From assembly GCF_001306135.1 (NCBI RefSeq), contig NZ_LGKP01000003.1, positions 1-64,000 of the forward strand: a DNA stretch of 64,000 bases, written 5' to 3'. This DNA comes from Herpetosiphon geysericola. Lineage in GTDB: Bacteria; Chloroflexota; Chloroflexia; Chloroflexales; Herpetosiphonaceae. Both the position numbers and the translations under genes were made by a program. Position 1 is the first letter of the stretch. Every line of letters starts with the position of its first letter. This document shows positions 25,635-34,441 of the stretch, piece by piece. The notes under the pieces are model-generated. The model was not told the origin of the DNA, did no database searches, and saw only the letters and a program-made list of their open reading frames with translations.

Positions 25635-26912
25635 TTAGCCCCGGCGACCTACATCGCCATCGCGGTCGATATCAGCATCAAGTTTGCGCTCAACGCTGTT
25701 GCCAGCATCGCGTAACTTGTCACCGACAGCGCTGGCGGTGCCTCGATATTGTGCTTGATTATCAGGGCTGAATGCACCTGTTTCTTTATCAGCTTGTTCG
25801 CCAACGGTATCGCCTACAGCACCAACTGCTGCGCCAGCAACGCCACCGACAACCCCACCAACAACTGCACCAACTGGGCCACCAGCTGCGCCGATTGCTG
25901 CGCCAGTTACTGCCCCAGCTGCACCGCCGCCAGCAGTCCCGATTTTGCTGCTGTCATCATAGGCTTTATCGGCATTGCGGAAGGTATCGTCACCTTGATC
26001 ATCAGTGGTGACATCGCGGACACTGTTTTCAATGCGATTGGTAAGTGGCGTATCGTTGGTCGTGGTGTAATCGCGATTCGCAATTGATTCGCGAGTTGCA
26101 TCAATTTCGTTCATTCGATCGTAGGTTGCGTTGCTTGAATATGCATTGGTGGTGTCATAAGCGCCAGCAGTGCGATTGGTGTAATCACTATCAAGCGTGT
26201 TGTCGTCTAATTTTTCGCCTGCGGTATCGCCAGCTGCGCCAACTGCGCCCCCAACGACTGCCCCAGTTACGCCACCAATAACTGCGCCAACTGGGCCACC
26301 GGCTGCGCCAATGCTTGCCCCAGTTATGGCCCCAGCAGCGCCACCGCCAACGGTCCCGATTTTGCTGCTATCAGCGTAGGCTTGTTCGTTGCTTTGGTCG
26401 TAAGCAACATCATCATCGGTATCCCATTGGAAGCGCTCAGCGCCTGCTTGACGCAAGGTACTACGAACCTGAGCTGCTTTGCTATCATCGGCATGAACGG
26501 TTACCAGCGTGCTGCCAGCTTTAACTCGTTCTTCATAAACATAGGCTTGGTCTTCTGGAACGCTCGCTGCATTAATCAATGCCCCGGCAATCCCACCAGT
26601 TGCAGCACCAGCAACGGCACCAGTCAGAGCGGCAACCAAGGCACCGGCGCCAACTAATGGCCCGATTCCTGGAATTGCCAATGCGGCCAAACCAACCAAG
26701 CCACCCCAGACTGCGCCAACAGTTAAGCCTTCGCCGGCAGTCATATGATCATCACTCGCAGGAGTCAGGTTGCCATCTGCATCAACAGTGCGGCTGCTAT
26801 CGCGGGCAACGACTGAGATCGCATCGTTTGTGATACCCAAGGCGTGTAAATCGCGAACAGCGGCTTGAGCTTGTGCGTCTGAATTGAATACACCTACAAT
26901 TGTGGTTGTCAT
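25635..26912 (-). CDS. General-stress-type protein with tandem glycine-zipper repeats
   Basis: A 425-residue protein from the ATG at 26912 (AAAGGAG upstream). Residues 1-75 (MTTTIVGVFNSDAQAQAAVR) match the N-terminal domain of general stress protein 17M/YflT-like proteins. A first Gly/Ala zipper follows near residues 75-135. Two more copies of a DSSKIGT-GGGAAGA-GAAGGPVGAV module lie further on (DNA about 26205-26375 and 25795-25960), separated by polar Asp/Thr-rich linkers. The C-terminus is Asp-rich (DADIDRDGDVG). Glycine zippers can insert in or pack against membranes. Expression under stress is likely by family, not shown here. Confidence 0.75.
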   Translation of the reverse strand: MTTTIVGVFNSDAQAQAAVRDLHALGITNDAISVVARDSSRTVDADGNLTPASDDHMTAGEGLTVGAVWGGLVGLAALAIPGIGPLVGAGALVAALTGAVAGAATGGIAGALINAASVPEDQAYVYEERVKAGSTLVTVHADDSKAAQVRSTLRQAGAERFQWDTDDDVAYDQSNEQAYADSSKIGTVGGGAAGAITGASIGAAGGPVGAVIGGVTGAVVGGAVGAAGDTAGEKLDDNTLDSDYTNRTAGAYDTTNAYSSNATYDRMNEIDATRESIANRDYTTTNDTPLTNRIENSVRDVTTDDQGDDTFRNADKAYDDSSKIGTAGGGAAGAVTGAAIGAAGGPVGAVVGGVVGGVAGAAVGAVGDTVGEQADKETGAFSPDNQAQYRGTASAVGDKLRDAGNSVERKLDADIDRDGDVGRRG

Positions 26913-26981
26913 ACGATGAACTCCTTTGTTACCTAACTGATATTTACAATCAGTACTCCGATTTCCTGATTCTCTATAAAG

Positions 26982-27014
26982 CAAAAAGCGTGCCACGTTC
27001 ATTCGTGGCACGCT
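26982..27014 (-). terminator. Intrinsic terminator of the ABC exporter operon
   Basis: AGCGTGCCACG pairs with CGTGGCACGCT across a 6-base loop, followed on the minus strand by TTTTGCTTT. It lies 33 bases beyond the permease stop. Confidence 0.85.
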
Positions 27015-27046
27015 CCTCATCATGGCAAACTCGCTGATCCAACTAG

Positions 27047-27910
27047 TTATTGGTCATTGAAGAGGCGATCTAGCTGGCGCTGGCGCAACCATGCGGCGCC
27101 TATCATTAAGAGGATAGCTGCAATTCCTAGGGCTGCGCGGGTTTGAAAGAGGCTTGGGGCAATGGCTGTGGTCAGTGGCCCGCTGTAGGGTGTGCCATCC
27201 ATCCGATAGGCATATGCTCCCCACAGTGCTGGCCGAACCATTAACTGACCAATAAATTCATAGTTACTTTGCACAGTTTGGCTAATATCGCCGCAACAAT
27301 GAGTTTGGGCAATTCCCAAGGTTGTGCCCGATGGTGAGATGAAGGCCAGCCCAATCCGGTTGGCTGCATCGGCCACCGCCACTGCTCCCAGCGTAATTAA
27401 GCGCCAGATGCTACTTTGCAACCAGGTAGCAACTAAATCGCTGATTGCAACCCAAAGTGCAATCCCAGGCAGTGGCCCCAACCAAAAAACCAACCAAACC
27501 GTCAGTTTGTCTAAGGCTGGCGGAAACGCGTTGGTCGGCGATTCTGCAAAGGCGATATCTGCAACCCGCGTTTGTAAAAACAGCGACCCAAGCACACCAA
27601 CTAGCACAACAGGCAGCAACATAGTTGCCAAACGTGCTAAGCCATCAAAAATCAGATACTTGAGTTGCGGGCGGGCTACATTGATCGGATCATAGGCGCG
27701 ATTATCAGTATGCCAGCTGGGCATTGTTGTCGCGATGCCAAAAAGCAGCACGGTTGTGATCAGCGACCAGTATTGCAGCACCGCATAATAGCTCATGCTT
27801 TGGCCAAGCCAACTGCCACCCCGCCGATATACCCAGCTCAAAAACCCAATAATGACGATCACAACCAAAAATAACCAATTAAGATTGCGTTTTAAATGGT
27901 AGCGGATCAT
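27047..27910 (-). CDS. ABC-2-type exporter permease-like membrane protein
   Basis: A 287-residue protein with about six hydrophobic helices and no signal peptide. It overlaps the ATPase gene by 4 bases (ATGA), which implies translational coupling and partnership. A large extracytoplasmic loop lies between residues about 110 and 140. A second loop near 205-260 holds the residues CCG. Sequence similarity to known permeases is weak, so the role is inferred from topology and operon. Substrate is unknown. Confidence 0.65.
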   Translation of the reverse strand: MIRYHLKRNLNWLFLVVIVIIGFLSWVYRRGGSWLGQSMSYYAVLQYWSLITTVLLFGIATTMPSWHTDNRAYDPINVARPQLKYLIFDGLARLATMLLPVVLVGVLGSLFLQTRVADIAFAESPTNAFPPALDKLTVWLVFWLGPLPGIALWVAISDLVATWLQSSIWRLITLGAVAVADAANRIGLAFISPSGTTLGIAQTHCCGDISQTVQSNYEFIGQLMVRPALWGAYAYRMDGTPYSGPLTTAIAPSLFQTRAALGIAAILLMIGAAWLRQRQLDRLFNDQ

Positions 27911-28755
27911 ACGATTCGCTCCTGATCAGTAAGCCGTAGATATTGATCTTCTAAGGTGGTTGCAACTCTGGTTGCGCCTCGCGGAATGGGCAGCCCAACT
28001 CCACGCATGCGCACGCTGCCGGCAATTTCACGTCGCACATTGGTAATGGTGTAGCCTTGACCATAGATTGGGAGATTGGCCTCGATTTGCCAGCTTGGTT
28101 CGGCTGAGGTTGTGGTTAGCGTCTGTGGATGACCATCAAAGACCAACTTACCTTGATCAATAATCAGAATTCGATGGGCAATCGCTTCAATATCGCTGAC
28201 AATATGGGTTGAAAAAAGCACTAAACGATCATGGGTTGCGGCGGCCAAATATTCGTGAAAGCGCACGCGCTCCCATGGATCAAGCCCTTGGGTTGGTTCA
28301 TCAAGCAGAATAATTGGGGTTTCGCAGGCCAAAATGTAGGCCAAACCCATGCGTTGGCGCATGCCACCGCTATAGCTGCCAAGCGGTTTATGCGCGACTG
28401 AACCAAGGCCTAGTTTTTCGAGCCATTCATCGCCTGCTTTCGGCGAATTGCCGCGCAACCGCAAGAGATAATGAATATAATCACGGGCACTGAGTTTGGC
28501 AGGATACACCATATCTTGGGGTAAATAGGCTGTAGCTTGACGTAATGCTTTGGGGTTTTCAATGCTTGCTTGATTGTGATAAAAAATTTCGCCTTCGCTT
28601 GGCTGTTGTAGCGTGGCTAAAATGCGCAACAGCGTCGATTTACCTGCTCCATTGCGCCCAAGCAAGCCAATAATTCCTTGCTCTGCATGAAAGGTAATCT
28701 GATCTAGGGCAACTTTTTGCTGATAGCGATGGCTCAGCTTTTCGATATTAAGCAT
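27907..28755 (-). CDS. ABC transporter ATP-binding protein
   Basis: A 282-residue ATPase. The ATG at 28755 has GAGG five bases upstream; longer starts lie inside the upstream gene. Motifs are Walker A GRNGAGKSTLL, Q-loop YLPQDMVY, signature YSGGMRQRM, Walker B IILLDEPTQGLDP and switch His in LFSTHIVSD. It is followed by about 75 residues of C-terminal domain. The type matches exporters paired with ABC-2 permeases (drug, bacteriocin or lipid export). It overlaps both neighbouring permease genes, so the three form one operon. Confidence 0.92.
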   Translation of the reverse strand: MLNIEKLSHRYQQKVALDQITFHAEQGIIGLLGRNGAGKSTLLRILATLQQPSEGEIFYHNQASIENPKALRQATAYLPQDMVYPAKLSARDYIHYLLRLRGNSPKAGDEWLEKLGLGSVAHKPLGSYSGGMRQRMGLAYILACETPIILLDEPTQGLDPWERVRFHEYLAAATHDRLVLFSTHIVSDIEAIAHRILIIDQGKLVFDGHPQTLTTTSAEPSWQIEANLPIYGQGYTITNVRREIAGSVRMRGVGLPIPRGATRVATTLEDQYLRLTDQERIV

Positions 28756-29425
28756 CGAAACCTCGATCTGCATGAATCCATGCCAAGTTACGAATATCAT
28801 TGGGGAGCCAGCGCGCAGCACCGATTAAACCGCCACTGATGGCTAAGACCACGCCATGATGCAGCAGCAGTTGGCTGGTTAATGGGTTTTCGCGCTGCCA
28901 GCCTAGCGGGGTTGGGGTCAGCGACCATGCAATACTCAGGTTGATAATAATTGGCAGCATGATACTCAGCAGCATAATGCTCATGGTCATCCATGCAATC
29001 ACGCTGGCGCGCGCGCCCGTCCAAACATGTAAAGCCCAAGCCCAAGCCATGCCATAGCAACTTGTTACGAGGGTGGTGCTGGCGAGTTTGGCAAATCCTA
29101 CGTTAAAGCTGATGCTTATCAGCAAGACGCTAACGCTAATCCCCAGCAGTATCAACAACCCATACATTCCCCAGCGTTTGAGCCATAAACTGCGTGGATC
29201 ACGTAGGCCTAAAACTGCCAATCGCGGATCTGGCTCGGTTTGCGCGATTCCATAGCCAAACACAAGGCTAACCAAACATGGAATGAGCCAATTGCTAATC
29301 CGATAGGCCCCAATAATTGGCGAACTTGGAGTGGTCACCGCAATAATGCCTTCCCACGTCCAGAGCAGCAACAGTGGAATCCCGATTAGTAACAAAAACC
29401 ACGCTTTTTTGCGAAAATAGTTCAT
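28748..29425 (-). CDS. Membrane protein, probable ABC-2 permease subunit
   Basis: A 225-residue protein with about six hydrophobic helices. It overlaps the following ATPase gene by 8 bases. The pattern (short N-terminus, long helices, polar loop around PRSLWLKRWG) fits ABC-2 permeases that control membrane deformation by small exporters. No family-specific motif is seen. With 27047-27910 it would form a heterodimeric channel. The upstream secreted-peptide gene and HTH gene point in the same direction, so export of that or another peptide is possible but unproven. Confidence 0.65.
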   Translation of the reverse strand: MNYFRKKAWFLLLIGIPLLLLWTWEGIIAVTTPSSPIIGAYRISNWLIPCLVSLVFGYGIAQTEPDPRLAVLGLRDPRSLWLKRWGMYGLLILLGISVSVLLISISFNVGFAKLASTTLVTSCYGMAWAWALHVWTGARASVIAWMTMSIMLLSIMLPIIINLSIAWSLTPTPLGWQRENPLTSQLLLHHGVVLAISGGLIGAARWLPNDIRNLAWIHADRGFDA

Positions 29426-29452
29426 TCAGCCATCTCAATAAAGCCAATGCAC

Positions 29453-29479
29453 GAGGTACTCAGTTGTGCTGAGTACCTC
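29453..29479 (-). terminator. Perfect hairpin between the secreted-protein gene and the ABC operon
   Basis: GAGGTACTCAG pairs with CTGAGTACCTC across a 5-base loop, 8 bases beyond the stop at 29488. There is no U-tract on either strand, so it may be a stability element as well as a weak terminator. Confidence 0.5.
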
Positions 29480-29487
29480 TAAGCAAC

Positions 29488-29826
29488 TTAGTTTACAACA
29501 CAGGTTTCGCTAACAGAATCCATCCAAGCGGTTACTTGCCAGACTCCACCGCCGCTAACCCCACCTGTTGATGAGCTGACAGTCCAAGGTGCATTGTTAT
29601 CCGAAAGGAAGCCTTGTTGCACTCCAGATTTGGTCAGCCGAACATTCAAGGTATGGCTACCAGGAATATCAGTATTTGCATCGCCACCCCATGACAAGGT
29701 GCTTGAGAGCCATGGGCGAAAGCAATTTGCATTAACTTCGGTAAAAGCAGCATATGTGCTGTTGGCAAAAAGCAACATTAAACTACATAAAACCGAAGCT
29801 GCTACTAAACGTTTGCGTCGTACCAT
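29488..29826 (-). CDS. Small secreted protein
   Basis: A 112-residue precursor with a clear Sec signal peptide: MVRRKR, a hydrophobic core to residue 21, and a likely cut after TYA (about residue 26). The mature part of about 86 residues is Ser/Thr/Gly/Trp-rich and looks beta-rich. It has two Cys (one near the mature N-terminus, one four residues from the end) that could form a disulfide. No family is recognised. The gene lies between a stand-alone LuxR-type HTH protein and an ABC exporter, all leftward. Confidence 0.65.
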   Translation of the reverse strand: MVRRKRLVAASVLCSLMLLFANSTYAAFTEVNANCFRPWLSSTLSWGGDANTDIPGSHTLNVRLTKSGVQQGFLSDNNAPWTVSSSTGGVSGGGVWQVTAWMDSVSETCVVN

Positions 29827-29920
29827 TTAATATTCTCCATTCTTACAAACTATGATCTCAATGATAGCTATCAGGACTATTTTAATAATAAAAATAGCCT
29901 AATGCTATTACGGAATTCCG

Positions 29921-30124
29921 TTAATTATGCGTATTCTTAAGTAAAATCAATATTGCATTCGAGCGATTACGCACATTTAATTTTCGATAAACTGATTTTA
30001 AATGAACCTCAACCGTATTAACCGTAATACACAATGTTTTTGCGATTGCCGAATTACTTAATCCACGAATGAGTAGTTGACAAACTTCTTGCTCGCGTTT
30101 TGTGAGCAGCTCAAAGAAAGACAT
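29921..30124 (-). CDS. Stand-alone LuxR/GerE-type helix-turn-helix protein
   Basis: A 67-residue protein consisting only of the LuxR-type DNA-binding domain: LTKREQEVCQLLIRGLSNSAIA, the recognition helix VNTVEVHLKSVYRKL, and the dimer helix. It has no receiver or ligand-binding part, like GerE. AGGAG lies before the ATG. It probably controls transcription of nearby genes; the secreted-protein gene starts 95 bases downstream. A longer N-terminal extension is not open in this frame. Confidence 0.85.
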   Translation of the reverse strand: MSFFELLTKREQEVCQLLIRGLSNSAIAKTLCITVNTVEVHLKSVYRKLNVRNRSNAILILLKNTHN

Positions 30125-30400
30125 TACCGTCTCCTGATTAAGAATATGTATTTGAATCGAGCAATGTTTGGAAGGAGGGATGAATGCTGAGGTTGCTCTC
30201 TTTTCTTGCCAACGAATGTACCAAAATCGTTTGCAGTTGTCAACTTGCTTGCGATATAGTTGTATTTTTGGGCAGCATTATACCGAACTTGCTCGGTTTG
30301 CCACGCCCAAATTGGCATCGCAACAAGCGCCAATTTCGCGGTACAATGACGTAATTGTCTGGATAACAGGCATTGAAATCCAAGCAAGGAGCCGAAACTC

Positions 30401-31867
30401 GTGGCAATTCACTTTGGTACTGATGGCTGGCGTGCTGTCATCAGTGAAGAATTTACCTTTGAAAATGTGCGTTTGGTTGCCCAAGCAATTGCCGAGCAAC
30501 TTTTAGCCGAAACCCCAGCTGGCGAAGTAACGCGGGCAGTAGTGGGCTTCGATACGCGCTTTCTCTCCGATCGCTATGCAATTACTGTTTCCAATGTTTT
30601 AGCTGCCAATGGGTTGGCGGTCTACTTGAGCAAGGCCGATTGTCCAACTCCTGCTTTGTCGTTTGCAGTTAAGCAGTTGGCGGCCCAAGGTGGCGTGATG
30701 ATTACCGCCAGCCATAATCCGCCACGCTACAACGGGATTAAGGTTAAAGCTGCCTTTGGTGGCTCAGCCTTGCCCGCAACCATGAAGCAAATTGAGGCGC
30801 GGATTAGCGCTTTGCAAAGCTCTGGCCGCGCAGCCTTATATGCAGAGCCAGTTTGGCGCGAAAACATGACCGCCCAAGCAGGCGAAGTTGTGCGCTTCGA
30901 TCCGTTGCCAGCCTATTTGGCCCATTTACGCAGCTTAATCGATTTTTCAGCGATTGCGCGGAGCTCGTTGCGCGTAGCAGTCGACCCCATGTATGGTGCT
31001 GGCCGTGGCTATATTGCCCGTTGGTTGCGCGAATTGGGCGTGATGGTTGCCGAAATTCATGGCGAGATGAACCCAGGCTTTGGCCATTTGCACCCAGAGC
31101 CAATTGGCCGTAATTTGCAGCCTTTGGCCGAAATGATTCGCCGCGATGGCTACGATTTGGGCTTGGCCACCGATGGCGATGCTGATCGGATTGGCGCGAT
31201 GGATGCTCATGGCGAATTCGTTAGCCCGCATCAAATTTTTGCCCTTGTGCTGCGCCATTTAATTGAAACCAAAGGCCAACGTGGGCTTGTTGTCAAAACG
31301 ATTTCAACCACCCAGCTGGTCAATCGCTTGGCAGCAGCCTACGATTTACGGGTCGAAGAAACTCCAGTTGGCTTCAACCATATTTGCGATCTAATGTTGG
31401 CCGAGCCAGTATTAATTGGTGGCGAAGAATCAGGCGGGATTTCGATTTTGGGCCATGTGCCCGAAGGCGATGGGATTCTGATGGGCTTGTTGTTGCTGGA
31501 GATTGTGGCCCGCGCAGGCAAGCCATTGCACGAATTAATTGCTGAGCTGCAAACTCAATACGGCCCATTTGCCTACGATCGGATTGATCAACGGGTGCAA
31601 CCATTTAAAAAATCTGATTTGGTGCATGCGCTCAAAGCAGAAGCACCCAACGAAATTGCCGGAGTTGCGCTGCAATCAATTAACGATCGCGATGGCGTTA
31701 AATATTTGCTGGCCGACCAAAGTTGGTTGTTAATTCGACCTTCAGGCACCGAGCCAGTGTTGCGAATTTACGCCGAAGCTGCCAATGCTGAACAAGTGCA
31801 AGCCTTGCTGCAAGCTGGCGTACAATTTGCCAATCAGCAATTGACCAATCTGGTCGCAGTTCGCTAA
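30401..31867 (+). CDS. Phosphoglucomutase/phosphomannomutase family enzyme
   Basis: A 488-residue alpha-D-phosphohexomutase. The catalytic phosphoserine loop is ITASHNPPRYNG, the metal site DGDADRIGAMD, the sugar-specificity loop GGEESGGIS, and the phosphate-binding loop RPSGTEPVLRIYAE. Start is GTG with AAGGAG nine bases upstream. It should interconvert hexose 1- and 6-phosphates for glycogen, cell wall or exopolysaccharide synthesis. Glucose versus mannose preference cannot be settled, but GEESGG is typical of glucose-acting or dual enzymes. Confidence 0.9.
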   Translation: MAIHFGTDGWRAVISEEFTFENVRLVAQAIAEQLLAETPAGEVTRAVVGFDTRFLSDRYAITVSNVLAANGLAVYLSKADCPTPALSFAVKQLAAQGGVMITASHNPPRYNGIKVKAAFGGSALPATMKQIEARISALQSSGRAALYAEPVWRENMTAQAGEVVRFDPLPAYLAHLRSLIDFSAIARSSLRVAVDPMYGAGRGYIARWLRELGVMVAEIHGEMNPGFGHLHPEPIGRNLQPLAEMIRRDGYDLGLATDGDADRIGAMDAHGEFVSPHQIFALVLRHLIETKGQRGLVVKTISTTQLVNRLAAAYDLRVEETPVGFNHICDLMLAEPVLIGGEESGGISILGHVPEGDGILMGLLLLEIVARAGKPLHELIAELQTQYGPFAYDRIDQRVQPFKKSDLVHALKAEAPNEIAGVALQSINDRDGVKYLLADQSWLLIRPSGTEPVLRIYAEAANAEQVQALLQAGVQFANQQLTNLVAVR

Positions 31868-31887
31868 AATAGCCCAAGGAGGTGCGC

Positions 31888-32394
31888 TTGACGATTCTTG
31901 ATTGGGGTTTGATCGGCATTATGCTGTGGTACACCGTGTTGGGTTACTACTGGGGCACAATTCGCCAGTTATTGGCTCTAGCAGGGATGATTACGGCAAT
32001 TGCAATTGCAGGGCGAATCTATCCTAGCGTGACCGATCTACTGATCAGTTTGATTCCTGCGACTGCTCCTGGCTTTATTAGCGTCTTGGCGTTTTTGCTG
32101 AGTTTGTTGGCAGTAACTGGCCTTGTTAGTGCGATTGCCTCGTGGCTACGCCTGAAAGTTGGCTTGTTATTTTTAGGCCGCACAGATCACGTACTTGGCG
32201 CGATGTTGGGTTTAGTCCAAGCAATCGTGCTGATCGGGGCCGTTTTAGCAGGGTGTGTTGGCTTACCCCAAATCGGAATCATCGATGCAATCCAACAATC
32301 AACCTTGGCTGAATATTGGGGGCCAGTAGTCTTGATAATTGTCAAACTCTTGCCCGAAACCTTTTTGCCAATGAATCAAATGCTATTTGGGTAA
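31888..32394 (+). CDS. CvpA family membrane protein
   Basis: A 168-residue protein with four hydrophobic helices. It begins MTILDWGLI with the motif GYYWGTIRQL after helix 1, the pattern of CvpA (colicin V production-type) proteins. AAGGAGG lies five bases before TTG at 31888. The alternative GTG at 31882 overlaps the Shine-Dalgarno, so TTG is preferred. It follows the phosphohexomutase by 20 bases and is probably cotranscribed. Family members are linked to membrane and envelope stress; the precise function is unknown. Confidence 0.75.
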   Translation: MTILDWGLIGIMLWYTVLGYYWGTIRQLLALAGMITAIAIAGRIYPSVTDLLISLIPATAPGFISVLAFLLSLLAVTGLVSAIASWLRLKVGLLFLGRTDHVLGAMLGLVQAIVLIGAVLAGCVGLPQIGIIDAIQQSTLAEYWGPVVLIIVKLLPETFLPMNQMLFG

Positions 32395-32447
32395 AACAAT
32401 GCTACAAATAAACAATCGTCCATGGGTTTCAACGAGGAGACCAAACT

Positions 32448-33512
32448 ATGGCAACTGATACGATGCGGGCGGTGCAAAAACCGGCGGCGGCTCCTGGCGC
32501 CAAGCTGATTACAGCACCAATTCCTCAACCAAAACGCGATGAGGTGCTGATTCGGGTGCGGGCTGCGACAATTTGTGGCACCGATTTACATATTTATAAA
32601 TGGGACCCTTGGGCGCAGAGCCGTTTTAAAGCGCCAATGATTTTTGGCCACGAGTTGGCTGGCGATGTGGTCGAAGTTGGCAGCGATGTCACGATGGTTA
32701 AGGTTGGCGATTTTGTCTCTGCCGAAACCCATATTGTGTGTGGCTATTGCTACCAATGCCGCACTGGCGCAGCCCATATCTGCCGCAACGTCGAGATTAT
32801 TGGGGTTGATCGGCCTGGCTGTTTTGCTGAATATATTGCGGTTCCAGCGGTCAATGTTTGGCGCAACGATCCCAGCATGCCGCCAGCCTTGGCTGCGGCC
32901 CAAGAGCCATTTGGTAATGCGGTGCATACCGCCTTAGCCACCAACCTTACAACCCGCAATGTGCTGGTAACTGGTTGTGGCCCAATTGGTTTGTTTGCAG
33001 TCGGGATTGCTCACGCAGCAGGTGCTAAGCAAATTTTCGCCACCGATATTAATCCCAAGCGTTTGGAAATGGCCCGCACGATGGGCGCAACCCATGCCTT
33101 AGATTCGCGTGACGATGTGGTGCATCATGTGCTGGCCGCAACTGAGGGCGAAGGCGTTGATGTGCTGCTGGAAATGTCGGGGCATCCGAGTGCGATTGAT
33201 CAGGGCTTCCGCTCATTGCGCTATGGTGGCTTTGCCTCGCTGCTGGGTTTGCCACCAAACGGCTTGCCTGATTTCGACCTTGCCAACCATGTGGTGTTTA
33301 AAGGTGCGACGGTGTATGGCGTTTCAGGCCGCAAAATGTTTGAAACTTGGTATCAAACCCAAGCCTTGGTTGCTGGTAATAAGGTCGATTTGCGCCCGAT
33401 TATCACCCATCACTTGCCCTTGGAAGAATTTGAAACCGCGTTTGAATTGATGCTGCGTGGCGAGGCTGCCAAAGTGGCCTTATATCCGCATGGCCTTGAT
33501 GGTGCTTGGTAA
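32448..33512 (+). CDS. tdh: Zinc-dependent dehydrogenase, L-threonine 3-dehydrogenase type
   Basis: A 354-residue medium-chain dehydrogenase. Catalytic zinc ligands are seen in ATICGTDLHIYKWD and FGHELAG, and structural zinc in CGYCYQCRTGAAHIC (four Cys). The NAD-binding Rossmann turn is TGCGPIGLFAVG. The stretches CGTDLHIYKWD and GVSGRKMFETWYQ are characteristic of threonine dehydrogenases, which convert L-threonine to 2-amino-3-oxobutyrate. GAGGAG lies eight bases before the ATG. The usual partner kbl (2-amino-3-oxobutyrate CoA ligase) is not in this window. Confidence 0.85.
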   Translation: MATDTMRAVQKPAAAPGAKLITAPIPQPKRDEVLIRVRAATICGTDLHIYKWDPWAQSRFKAPMIFGHELAGDVVEVGSDVTMVKVGDFVSAETHIVCGYCYQCRTGAAHICRNVEIIGVDRPGCFAEYIAVPAVNVWRNDPSMPPALAAAQEPFGNAVHTALATNLTTRNVLVTGCGPIGLFAVGIAHAAGAKQIFATDINPKRLEMARTMGATHALDSRDDVVHHVLAATEGEGVDVLLEMSGHPSAIDQGFRSLRYGGFASLLGLPPNGLPDFDLANHVVFKGATVYGVSGRKMFETWYQTQALVAGNKVDLRPIITHHLPLEEFETAFELMLRGEAAKVALYPHGLDGAW

Positions 33513-33520
33513 ATAACCCA

Positions 33521-33551
33521 AAGGCCGTTCAGTACACTAACTGAGCGGCCT
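33521..33551. terminator. Hairpin between convergent tdh and SDR genes
   Basis: AGGCCGTTCAGT pairs with ACTGAGCGGCCT (one G-T pair) around a short loop, placed between two gene ends 45 bases apart. U-tracts are poor on both strands; it probably stops both transcripts. Confidence 0.6.
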
Positions 33552-33557
33552 CCTCAC

Positions 33558-34364
33558 CTAATCATTAATGCGGCGTAAGGTATAACGACTGCTATGATTG
33601 ATTTCCACCAGTTGCGAACTTAATTGCTCATAGGCATCGTGAACCGTCATTAACCGTCCAGTGAGTGGATTATCCTCAGCAAGCAGCCAGCGCACTAATT
33701 TAGCGGCCTCCTGCCCAGAAACCCCTTTGGTTTGGGCCATTTTGACCATCCCATCAGCAAAGCGTTGAGCTTCGGGGGTGTGCTCAATTTCGGTGCTCAG
33801 TTTGGTTGCAACAAGGCCTGGTCCAATACAATTAACCCGAATCTTTTGGCGCTTCAATTCCATTGCCAGCGTTTCGCTCAAGCGCACAATTGCGGTCTTG
33901 ATTGCCCCATATGCCGCCAGCCGTGGCGATGCTTCAACTGCGCCATAGCCAGCAATATTAATAATTGATCCACCTCCGTGTTCAATCATTGCTGGAATAA
34001 CCGCATGACAGAGATTGAGGGTGCCCCACCAGATTGTATCGCACATTAACCGTAGTTGAGCCAGATTGAGATCATGAAATTGACCAAATGGCCCAAGCAC
34101 GCCCGCAAGATTGATCACAGCACTTGGTGTTCCTAGCTGGTCCATTGCGGTTGCAACTACCTGTTGAACCGCTTCGGGGTCGCGAACATCAGCACTAAAA
34201 CCACGACTGCGATAGCCTTGATTCTGCAAGGCTTGGACTGTTTGATTGAGTTTGGTTGGATCGCGGGCGATCAAAACCGTCTGCCAGCCATCTTCTGCGA
34301 GTCCTTGTGTGATAGCTTGACCAATTCCACCGCTTGCCCCGGTGATCAAAGCGATCTTTTGCAT
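33558..34364 (-). CDS. Short-chain dehydrogenase/reductase
   Basis: A 268-residue classical SDR. The cofactor loop TGASGGIGQAI is followed by a basic residue after strand 2 (ARDPTK), favouring NADP(H). NLAGVLGPFG is the NAG motif. Catalytic Tyr and Lys lie in YGAIKTAIV, with Ser in GGSIINIAGYG replaced by a nearby position. VNCIGPGLV is the PG motif. The substrate cannot be read from the sequence. It is monocistronic, convergent with tdh. Confidence 0.85.
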   Translation of the reverse strand: MQKIALITGASGGIGQAITQGLAEDGWQTVLIARDPTKLNQTVQALQNQGYRSRGFSADVRDPEAVQQVVATAMDQLGTPSAVINLAGVLGPFGQFHDLNLAQLRLMCDTIWWGTLNLCHAVIPAMIEHGGGSIINIAGYGAVEASPRLAAYGAIKTAIVRLSETLAMELKRQKIRVNCIGPGLVATKLSTEIEHTPEAQRFADGMVKMAQTKGVSGQEAAKLVRWLLAEDNPLTGRLMTVHDAYEQLSSQLVEINHSSRYTLRRIND

Positions 34365-34388
34365 CAGTAAATCCTTTATTAAACGGCG

Positions 34389-34414
34389 AGAACCTGACGA
34401 TTGCTCATCAGGTT
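34389..34414 (-). terminator. Weak hairpin after the FDPMTGQR-repeat membrane protein gene
   Basis: GAACCTGA pairs with TCAGGTTC around a 10-base loop, 28 bases beyond the stop at 34442. No U-run is present. Confidence 0.35.
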
Positions 34415-34441
34415 CTACGTTACAGGAATGATGCGAGGATG

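Noticed and set aside
25635-25700. An EF-hand at the C-terminus of the stress protein (DADIDRDGDVG)
   Set aside because: The Asp spacing is suggestive, but there is only one loop, without the flanking helices of an EF-hand.
26560-26912. Antisense frames over the glycine-zipper gene with Gln/His/Arg-rich products
   Set aside because: They are the complement of Gly/Ala-rich repeats, a common source of spurious frames.
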